A DNA stretch of 29,169 nucleotides from an uncultured Clostridia bacterium (GTDB lineage: Bacteria > Bacillota > Clostridia > TANB77 > CAG-508), in NCBI GenBank assembly GCA_934120045.1, contig CAKOTF010000013.1, positions 1-29,169 on the forward strand. Direction: 5' to 3'. Shown here piece after piece: positions 6,798-13,900 of this stretch. The notes beneath the pieces were generated by a model that was not told where the DNA came from, ran no database searches, and worked only from the letters and a program-made list of their open reading frames with translations. Each line of letters starts with the position of its first letter. The first letter of the stretch is position 1. The translations under genes and the position numbers were made by a program.

Positions 6798-7922
6798 ATG
6801 AGAGTTATTGTTGCAGCAGCTGGAACAGGAGGACATATAAATCCAGGTTTAGCAATAGCAAATAAAATAAAAGAAGAAGAAAAAGATTCAGAGATAATTT
6901 TTATTGGAACAACAAGAGGACTAGAAAATGATTTAGTTCCACGAGCTGGATATGAATTAAAAACAATTGAAGCATATGGATTAAGTAAAAAAATTTCAAT
7001 AGATAATATGAAAAAAATGTGTGAGACATTAAAAGCAACATCAAAAGCAAGAAAAATTATAAAAGAATTTAAACCAGATGTAGTAATAGGAGCAGGAGGA
7101 TATATTTGTGGACCAGTGGTATGGGCTGCCAAAAAAGAAAATATACCAGTAGCATTACATGAAAGTAATGCTTTTCCAGGAAAAGCAGTAAAATTTCTTG
7201 CCAAAAAAGCAGATGTAGTATTAATATCATTTGAAGAAGCAAGAGAAAGAATACATAGTGCTAAAAAAATTGTTTTTACAGGAACACCAGTAAAAATTCA
7301 AAAAAGAGAATTTTCAAGTGAGCAAAAAAGCAAAATATTAAATGAATTAGGATTGTCTGAAAAATTACCAATTGTTTTAATATTTGGAGGAAGTCAAGGA
7401 GCACAAAAAATAAATGAAGCAGTTGTTGGAATTTTAAAAGAAAAATTAAATCAAAAATATCAAATAGTTTGGGCAACAGGGCCAAAACAATTTGATATTG
7501 TAAAAGAAGAATTAAAAAAATCTTCAATAGACATAGAAAAAGTACAAAATGCAAAAATACTTCCATATATTTATAATATGGAAGAAATAATGAATATATC
7601 AGATATAATAGTAGCAAGAAGTGGTGCAATGACAATAACAGAAATATCAAATTTAGGAAAGCCATCAATATTAATACCACTTCCAAATGTAAGCCAAGAT
7701 CATCAACTAAGAAATGCAGAAGTATTACAAAAAATAGGTGCAGCACAAATTATATTAAATAATGAATTAGAAAAAGATATATTAAATAAAGAAATAATAG
7801 AAATAGCATCAAACAAAGTAAAAATGAAAGAAATGGGAGAAAAAGCATCTACTAAATCAGTAAAAAATGTACAAGAAAAAATATATGCAGAGATTAAAAA
7901 AATAGTAAAAGGTGGAAAATAA
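6798..7922 (+). CDS. murG: UDP-GlcNAc:lipid I N-acetylglucosaminyltransferase
   Basis: MurG adds GlcNAc to lipid I, making lipid II at the inner face of the membrane. The 374-residue length is typical. I start it at ATG 6798, which gives MRVIVAAAGTGGHINPG at the usual N-terminus; the frame extends to TTG 6768, but those ten residues look non-native. Two Rossmann-like domains are visible: GTGGHINPG near residue 10, ALHESNAFPGKAVKFLA, then LIFGGSQGAQKINEA, and the donor-sugar site VARSGAMTITEISNLGKPSI with SQDHQLRNA. It ends two bases before the TTG of the histidine kinase, so the two are probably translated from one message. Confidence 0.96.
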   Translation: MRVIVAAAGTGGHINPGLAIANKIKEEEKDSEIIFIGTTRGLENDLVPRAGYELKTIEAYGLSKKISIDNMKKMCETLKATSKARKIIKEFKPDVVIGAGGYICGPVVWAAKKENIPVALHESNAFPGKAVKFLAKKADVVLISFEEARERIHSAKKIVFTGTPVKIQKREFSSEQKSKILNELGLSEKLPIVLIFGGSQGAQKINEAVVGILKEKLNQKYQIVWATGPKQFDIVKEELKKSSIDIEKVQNAKILPYIYNMEEIMNISDIIVARSGAMTITEISNLGKPSILIPLPNVSQDHQLRNAEVLQKIGAAQIILNNELEKDILNKEIIEIASNKVKMKEMGEKASTKSVKNVQEKIYAEIKKIVKGGK

Positions 7923-7924
7923 AA

Positions 7925-9085
7925 TTGGAAAACTATAAATTTATAATATTAATGATTATTATAGACATAATAATACTAATTATAAGTGAAATTTTAATGA
8001 AAAAGTATTTAAAAAGAAAAATGTTATTTCCAAAGACAAGACTAATAAAAGGTTCAGGAGTTACAAATGATGATTTAGATATAAATAATAGTGTATTTTT
8101 ACACATGACAGATGGGATTATTGCTTTTGACAGAAATGGTGTTGTTATTTTAATAAATCCAGCAGCAAAGCAAATGATGAATATATCTCCACAAGATACA
8201 ACATTTGAAGATATTTTTGGAAGATTACATATAAATCTAGAAAAAATAATATATCTTGAAAACTGGACAAATACTGAAGAAAGAATAAATATTGATGATA
8301 GATTTTTAAATGTATATTTTGCACCATTTAAAAAAGATAATGATAAAACTGTTGGAGTTATAGCAGTATTGCAAGATATAACAGAACATGTAAAACTAGA
8401 TAATATGAGAAAAGAATTTATTGCAGATGTATCACATGAGTTAAAAACACCAATAACATCAATTATGGGATATGCAGACACATTATTAGAAGAAGAATAT
8501 GATAAAGAAACACAAAGTAAATTCTTAAATGTTATAGCATCAGAAGCTAGAAGAATGGCAAAATTAGTAACAGATTTGCTAACATTATCAAAAAATGATA
8601 ATAATAGAAATGTTGTAAAAAAAGAACAATTTGATTTAGGTGAACTTGTTAAGAAATGTCAGGACAAGCTTGCAATAGAAATAAAAAGAAAAAATCATAA
8701 TGTAAATTGTTTTGTAACAGCAGATGTACCACTTGTTTATGCAGATAAAGATGATATTGAAAGAGTTGTTTTAAATATAATGACAAATAGTATTAAATAT
8801 ACTAAAGAAGGTGGGGAAATCAAAATATATGTTGGATTTGTTTACAATGATGCATATATAAAAATTTTTGATAATGGAATTGGAATTCCAGAAGAAGATC
8901 TAAGCAGGATTTTTGAAAGATTTTATCGTGTTGATAAAGCTCGTAGCAGAGAAATGGGTGGAACAGGATTAGGTCTTTCAATAGCTAAAGATTTATTAGA
9001 TAGAAATGGTGGCAGTATTGATATAAAAAGTGAAGTTGGAAAAGGTACTGAAGTTGTAATAAAGGTTCCAACAAAGGAAAAATAA
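7925..9085 (+). CDS. Membrane sensor histidine kinase with PAS domain, WalK/PhoR-like
   Basis: The 386-residue protein starts at TTG 7925, 9 bases after GGTGG (7911-7915), only two bases after murG. A single N-terminal membrane helix (about 6-24) has no extracellular sensor loop. A PAS-like domain follows (about 55-150, DGIIAFDRNGVVILINPAA), then HisKA with the phosphorylated histidine in SHELKTPITSI (His171), and the ATPase domain with the N box NIMTNSIKYT, G1 DNGIGIP, F box FERFYRVDKA and G2 GGTGLGLSIAKD. All catalytic boxes are intact. The order resembles WalK and PhoR, but the extracellular part is missing, so the signal should be cytoplasmic or in the membrane. No response regulator is nearby; the next gene is a separate unit. 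Its place after murG suggests a link with wall synthesis, which is inference. Confidence 0.9.
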   Translation: MENYKFIILMIIIDIIILIISEILMKKYLKRKMLFPKTRLIKGSGVTNDDLDINNSVFLHMTDGIIAFDRNGVVILINPAAKQMMNISPQDTTFEDIFGRLHINLEKIIYLENWTNTEERINIDDRFLNVYFAPFKKDNDKTVGVIAVLQDITEHVKLDNMRKEFIADVSHELKTPITSIMGYADTLLEEEYDKETQSKFLNVIASEARRMAKLVTDLLTLSKNDNNRNVVKKEQFDLGELVKKCQDKLAIEIKRKNHNVNCFVTADVPLVYADKDDIERVVLNIMTNSIKYTKEGGEIKIYVGFVYNDAYIKIFDNGIGIPEEDLSRIFERFYRVDKARSREMGGTGLGLSIAKDLLDRNGGSIDIKSEVGKGTEVVIKVPTKEK

Positions 9086-9089
9086 TTTT

Positions 9090-9118
9090 TTGACAAAACC
9101 TTAAATATATGATATTAT
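9090..9118 (+). promoter_or_regulatory. Strong sigma-A-type promoter of the XRE gene
   Basis: A consensus -35 TTGACA (9090-9095) and -10 TATTAT (9113-9118) have a 17-bp spacer, directly after the histidine kinase stop. It separates the regulator from the cell-wall operon. Confidence 0.75.
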
Positions 9119-9136
9119 ATTTTATGTAAATGACTG

Positions 9137-9166
9137 ATAAGAATTAAATAAATGTTTAATTCTTAT
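9137..9166 (+). promoter_or_regulatory. Perfect 12-bp hairpin in the leader of the XRE gene
   Basis: Arms ATAAGAATTAAA (9137-9148) and TTTAATTCTTAT (9155-9166) pair fully around a 6-base loop, starting about a dozen bases after the predicted transcription start. No T-run follows. It may be a stabilising 5' structure or an operator for the small DNA-binding protein it precedes. Confidence 0.5.
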
Positions 9167-9203
9167 AATACAATTCATAATAATAAAATTGGAGGAAAAC
9201 AAA

Positions 9204-9422
9204 ATGAAAGACTTAGAAGCTCTGTATGAAACAATGAGAAAGAATATGAAGCGGGTTAGAGAAGAAGCAGGAGTTTCAAAAAGGGAATTGGCAAAAGAAA
9301 TAGGTATGGATAGAGCATCTTATAGTAAATTTGAAAGTGGACAGAGAGGAATAAGTTTATGTAATTTTTATGCATTTTCACAATTTTTTAATGTTTCTAT
9401 GGATGAATTGTTAAAAGATTAA
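9204..9422 (+). CDS. Small XRE-family transcriptional regulator
   Basis: The ATG at 9204 is 8 bases after GGAGG (9191-9195); the upstream TTG at 9189 overlaps that site and is rejected. The 72-residue protein is little more than one HTH domain: MRKNMKRVREEAGVSKREL, LAKEIGMDRASYSKFESGQ and SLCNFYAFSQFFNVSMDELL give the five helices of the Cro/CI fold. There is no sensor or dimerisation domain. It is a single-gene unit with its own strong promoter and terminator. Targets are unknown; the perfect hairpin in its own leader is a possible binding site. Confidence 0.88.
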   Translation: MKDLEALYETMRKNMKRVREEAGVSKRELAKEIGMDRASYSKFESGQRGISLCNFYAFSQFFNVSMDELLKD

Positions 9423-9427
9423 TTTTT

Positions 9428-9464
9428 AAAAGAGGATATTATTATCAAAATAGTATCCTCTTTT
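9428..9464 (+). terminator. Intrinsic terminator of the XRE gene
   Basis: AAAAGAGGATA (9428-9438) pairs with TATCCTCTTTT (9454-9464), extended inward by three further pairs including one G-T, with a 9-base loop and a TTTTT tail. Confidence 0.88.
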
Positions 9465-9494
9465 TGTAACATATAAATAAACAAATCATATTAT
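9464..9494 (+). promoter_or_regulatory. Possible promoter of the proline-rich gene
   Basis: TTGTAA (9464-9469) and TATTAT (9489-9494) are 19 bp apart, overlapping the end of the preceding terminator tail. The match is modest, but the gene must have a promoter in this 63-base gap if the terminator works. Confidence 0.35.
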
Positions 9495-9527
9495 ATATCA
9501 TAACTTAAGAAAGGAATGTGATATAAT

Positions 9528-10172
9528 ATGAGTTCAGTATATGAAGAATATATGAGAAATGTTTTAGGATATGAGCCGATAAGATATAGAGATACATATG
9601 ATGCAGAATATAATGATTACATGAATTATTCTAATTTCAATATGCCTCAACAAGTAGAGAGCAATTTAGAAGTATCAAGATTAGAAAGTTGTTATCCAGA
9701 TATATATAATTTAGTATATCCAATGGTAAAAAAAGCATGTTCACAGAATAATAGAGCATTAAGCAGTGATTTAGTAAATGAACTTACAAATGAAATATAT
9801 AATGCAATAGAAGATGATGGTTTAAATGAAAATAGAGCAAGTGAAATAAAAAATAGAAGTATTGATGTGAAAACAGGCTCAAAGTCTATAGAAAACAAAT
9901 CAAATCTGAGTAGACAAGAAAGTAGTTCAAAAGAAGATAGACAAATAAGAAATCAAGGATTACAAGATTTAATAAAAATATTACTAATAAGAGAATTAAT
10001 AAATAATTCTGGATTTAGACCAAGACCACCTGCACCACCAAGACCTCCAGTTCCACCACCACCTCCACCAAGACCACCAAGACCACCTCGTCCTCCAATT
10101 GGACCAGGACCTGGCAGACCACCATTTAATAGAAGTATGTATGAACAAGATTATGATATATTTGAATATTAA
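9528..10172 (+). CDS. Proline-rich protein of unknown function
   Basis: The 214-residue protein has three parts: a tyrosine- and asparagine-rich N-terminus (1-45), a helical segment around SCYPDIYNLVYPMVKKACSQ continuing through SDLVNELTNEIYNAIEDD (about 50-100), and, after a polar linker and an LQDLIKILLIRELINNSGF helix, a tail dominated by proline and arginine (about 160-200) that ends in tyrosine-rich residues. No signal peptide or membrane helix is visible. The Pro/Arg tail could bind protein partners or a surface. The composition recalls clostridial spore-coat or coat-associated proteins, but nothing proves this. ATG 9528 has AAAGGA about 13 bases upstream, somewhat distant. It is a single-gene unit; the next promoter begins six bases after its stop. 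Confidence 0.8.
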   Translation: MSSVYEEYMRNVLGYEPIRYRDTYDAEYNDYMNYSNFNMPQQVESNLEVSRLESCYPDIYNLVYPMVKKACSQNNRALSSDLVNELTNEIYNAIEDDGLNENRASEIKNRSIDVKTGSKSIENKSNLSRQESSSKEDRQIRNQGLQDLIKILLIRELINNSGFRPRPPAPPRPPVPPPPPPRPPRPPRPPIGPGPGRPPFNRSMYEQDYDIFEY

Positions 10173-10177
10173 GTTTT

Positions 10178-10206
10178 TTGACTTTTAATAGAATAAATGT
10201 TATAAT
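10178..10206 (+). promoter_or_regulatory. Strong promoter of the foreign-looking secreted gene
   Basis: TTGACT (10178-10183) and TATAAT (10201-10206) have a 17-bp spacer. The 5' leader is about 45 bases and carries AAGGAGGG (10243-10250). Confidence 0.75.
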
Positions 10207-10257
10207 ATAAATAGTTCCTATTTTAGTGTGCTATAAGAAAACAAGGAGGGTTTTGAC

Positions 10258-10779
10258 ATGAAGAAGTTTTTTTTCAGCATGGTGATTAGTTTTCTGGTAT
10301 TGATGACTGTGACGATTCCAGCACTTGCCACTAGCGAAAACATCATTGTTAATGTTCGAGAGTGGCAGAAGCGCGAGATGAGTAAGCAGGCTACTGAAGA
10401 AACTGTTTTTGAGGAAGGAACAGTAGATCCTGATGACCTTCTTGAAGTTTGCCCTAAATGTGGCAAAAAACATGATGGTTGTTGCGATGAGGATGCAGAG
10501 CATATTCATTTTAGACATTATGTCGACACGGATTTTGATGATTCGAAGTACTATGATGTGAAGGGCGATGCAGTATATTTTGTGACTCCTAACCACAAAC
10601 TGGTGCTTGTAAATCTCAAGACAAAGCATTTGAAAGTTATTGCTGATAATGTTACATGCTTGACTAGGTCTGGAATGAATGGCCGTAATATTTCGTATAT
10701 TACGATCAATGGTGAGTCCTTTAATGTTCCTGAAATTGGTGAAGATGAAATGTTTGAAACTGATTTCTGTGATGAATGA
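10258..10779 (+). CDS. Secreted cysteine-motif protein, compositionally foreign
   Basis: The 173-residue protein begins with a classical signal peptide (MKK, then a hydrophobic core to residue 20, with likely cleavage after ALA at 24). The mature part has an acidic region, a compact cysteine group CPKCGKKHDGCC (Cys65, 68, 75, 76) that could bind zinc or form disulfides, and two strand-rich segments near 105-160: DAVYFVTPNHKLVLVNLKT and ISYITINGESFNVPE. These resemble blades of beta-propeller proteins (DUF5050-like), too few for a whole propeller. G+C counted over 10261-10740 is about 39%, against about 26% in sampled neighbouring lines, with codons such as CGC, CGA, CAG and CTG that neighbours rarely use. 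Ribosome binding site AAGGAGGG lies 7 bases before ATG. It is a single-gene unit, probably acquired by transfer. Function unknown. Confidence 0.85.
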   Translation: MKKFFFSMVISFLVLMTVTIPALATSENIIVNVREWQKREMSKQATEETVFEEGTVDPDDLLEVCPKCGKKHDGCCDEDAEHIHFRHYVDTDFDDSKYYDVKGDAVYFVTPNHKLVLVNLKTKHLKVIADNVTCLTRSGMNGRNISYITINGESFNVPEIGEDEMFETDFCDE

Positions 10780-10821
10780 AGAATAAGCCTGAGTTCAAAT
10801 GTAAACAAGAATAGCACACGG

Positions 10822-10851
10822 CGGCTCCCCTAATGTTGGGGAGCTGTTTTT
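10822..10851 (+). terminator. GC-rich intrinsic terminator
   Basis: The stem CGGCTCCCC (10822-10830) with GGGGAGCTG (10838-10846), one G-T pair, has a 7-base loop and a T5 tail. Its GC-rich stem contrasts with the AT-rich stems of the other terminators here, matching the foreign composition of the gene it ends. Confidence 0.92.
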
Positions 10852-10924
10852 AATTCACACATAATTCATAAATATAATATATAATAAAATACATTAAAAT
10901 GGAAAGTCAGTAAAAAAATTTAAC

Positions 10925-10953
10925 TTGAAAAAAGTGAAGCAATATGATATATT
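10925..10953 (+). promoter_or_regulatory. Probable promoter of the activase-related gene
   Basis: TTGAAA (10925-10930) and TATATT (10948-10953) have a 17-bp spacer. The longest reading frame of the next gene opens at this very TTG, so that codon is more likely a -35 element than a start. Confidence 0.5.
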
Positions 10954-10990
10954 AGCAAAAGAATTGAATAAAAGTGTAGAGGGAAGAAAT

Positions 10991-13900
10991 ATGAATAAAA
11001 TAGTACATATAGGAATGGATGTAGGTTCAACAACAGTAAAAATAGTAGTTATGGATGAAAATTTAAAAGAAATATATACATCATATGAAAGACATTATTC
11101 AGATACAAAAAATACAGTATGTAAAGTATTAGAAGAATTAGTAGAAAAATATAAAGATAAAGAATTCACAATAGCATTAACAGGTTCAGGGGCAATGAGT
11201 ACAGCTAAATTTTTAGATGTACCATTTATTCAAGAAGTTGTTGCATGTAAAAGAGCTGTAGAGAGATATATTCCACAAACAAATGTAGTAATTGAACTTG
11301 GAGGAGAAGATGCAAAAATCATTTATTTTGGAAGATCTGTAGAACAACGTATGAATGGAACATGTGCAGGTGGAACAGGAGCATTTTTGGACCAAATGGC
11401 ATCATTATTAAATACAGATACAGCAGGATTAAATGAACTTGCAAAAGGATATCAAACAATATATCCAATTGCATCAAGATGTGGTGTATTTGCCAAGACA
11501 GATGTGCAACCATTACTAAATGAAGGTGCAGCTAAAGAAGATATTGCAGTATCTATTTTACAAGCAGTTGTAAATCAAACAATATCAGGATTAGCTTGTG
11601 GAAGACCAATTAGAGGAAATGTAGCATTTTTAGGTGGTCCACTAACATATTTGCCAGAATTAAGAAAAAGATTTGTTGAAACATTACATTTAACACCAGA
11701 GCAAACAATAGTGCCAGAAGAAGCACATTTATTAGTTGCAAAAGGAGCATGTTTAGAGGCTAAAGATGAAACTCCAATAAGTGTGGAAAAATTAAAAAGC
11801 AAAATACAAGTATTAAAACATTCACATGATACAACAACAGTACCATTAAAACCATTATTTTCAACAAATGTAGAATATGATGAATTTAAAGCTAGACATG
11901 AAAAAGACAAAGTAGCTAAAAAACCACTTTCAGAACATAAAGGAGACTGTTTTGTTGGAATAGATGCAGGTTCAACAACATCAAAATTAGTAGTTATAGA
12001 TAGAGATGGAACATTACTATATTCAGCATATCAAGGAAATGGTGGAAAACCACTTGATAGTATAATAGAAATGCTAAAAAAACTATATTCTGTTATGCCA
12101 AAAGAATCAATTATTCGTTATAGTGGTGTAACTGGATATGGAGAAAAATTAATACAAACAGCATTAAATGTAGATTTAAATGAAATTGAAACAATAGCAC
12201 ATTATACAGCTGCAAAAAAATTCGAACCTAAAGTAACAAGCATTGTTGATATTGGTGGACAAGACATGAAATATATTAAACTAAAAAATAACACAATAGA
12301 CAATATAATGTTAAATGAAGCTTGTTCATCAGGATGTGGTTCATTTATTGAAACATTTGCTAAAAGTTTGAACCTAAATATAGAAGAATTTGTAAAAGAA
12401 GCATTAGAAGCACAAAATCCAGTAGATTTAGGTTCTAGATGTACAGTATTTATGAATTCAAAAATAAAACAAGCACAAAAAGAAGGATATTCAGTTGGAG
12501 ACATATCTGCAGGTTTATCATATTCAGTAATAAAAAATGCAATACAAAAAGTAATGAAAATAAGAGATGTAAAAAAATTAGGAAGTCATATTGTTGTACA
12601 AGGTGGAACATTCTATAATGAAGCAGTATTAAGAGCATTTGAATTAATTGTTGGAAGAAATGTAACAAGACCAGATATAGCAGGACTTATGGGAGCTTAT
12701 GGTATGGCATTACTTGCATGTGAACAATATGAAGCAAATATGGATATGGAATATCATTCAACACTTGCAACAATTGAAGAAATTGATAAATTAGATATAA
12801 AAGTAACACATACAAGATGTAATGGATGTGAAAATCATTGTCAATTAACAATAAATAGATTTAGTAATGGAAAAAGACATATATCTGGAAACAGATGTGA
12901 AAAAGGTGAAGGAATAATAAATTCACACAAAGATTTACCAAACTTAGTAAAATATAAATATGATAGAATATTTGGATATACACCATTAGAAGAAAAAGAT
13001 GCACCAAGAGGAACAATAGGAATTCCAAGAGTTTTAAATATGTATGAAGATTATCCATTCTGGTTTACATTATTCACAAATTTAGGATTTAGAGTAATAA
13101 TATCAGAAAAAAGTACAAGAAAGATATATGAAAAAGGTATTGAATCAATGCCATCTGAATCTGTATGTTATCCAGCCAAATTATCACATGGACATGTTAT
13201 AAGTCTAATACAAAAGGGAATTAAAACAATATTTTATCCATGTATACCATATTCAAGAAAAGAGTATGAAGATGCCAATAATAGATATAATTGTCCAATT
13301 GTAATATCTTATTCAGAAGTATTAAAAAATAATATTGAAGAATTAAAAAGTGAAGATATCAAATTCATAAACCCATTTTTACCATTTGAATCAAAAGCAT
13401 TATTAAAAAGAATGATGGAATTACCTGAATTTAAAGAATATAATTTTAACAAAAAAGAATTAAAAAATGCAATAGAAAAAGCTCAACAAGAATATCAAAA
13501 ATGTAGACAAGATATACATGATAAAGGAAAAGAAACAATTGAATATATTGAAAAAAATAATTTAAAAGGAATTGTATTAGCAGGAAGACCATATCATGTA
13601 GATCCAGAAATAAATCATGGAATAGATACATTAATAACAAGTTTAGGAATGTGTGTATTAACAGAAGATAGTGTGGCAGATAAAGCATTACCAGAAAGAC
13701 CACTTCGTGTTGTTGACCAATGGATGTTCCATTCAAGATTATATGCAGCAGCAGATTTTGTAGGTAGACATGATAATTTAGAGCTTGTTCAAATAAATTC
13801 GTTTGGTTGTGGAGTCGATGCTGTTACAACAGATGAAGTTGAAGAAATTCTAACAAGTTTTGGAAAAATGTATACATTAATAAAAATTGATGAAGTAAAT

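Noticed and set aside
6746..7204. 152-residue reverse frame over the murG start
   Set aside because: It covers conserved MurG codons and has no start signals.
7276..7746. 156-residue hydrophobic reverse frame opposite murG
   Set aside because: It is a shadow of Lys/Glu/Ile-rich codons; Leu/Phe-rich composition of this kind occurs opposite most genes here.
10231..10629. Reverse-strand frames opposite the foreign secreted gene
   Set aside because: The + strand has a promoter, ideal ribosome binding site, signal peptide and terminator; the reverse frames have none.
10925..10990. TTG start 66 bases upstream of the activase ATG
   Set aside because: This TTG is part of a TTGAAA-17-TATATT promoter, and the ATG at 10991 has the ribosome binding site and the usual family N-terminus.
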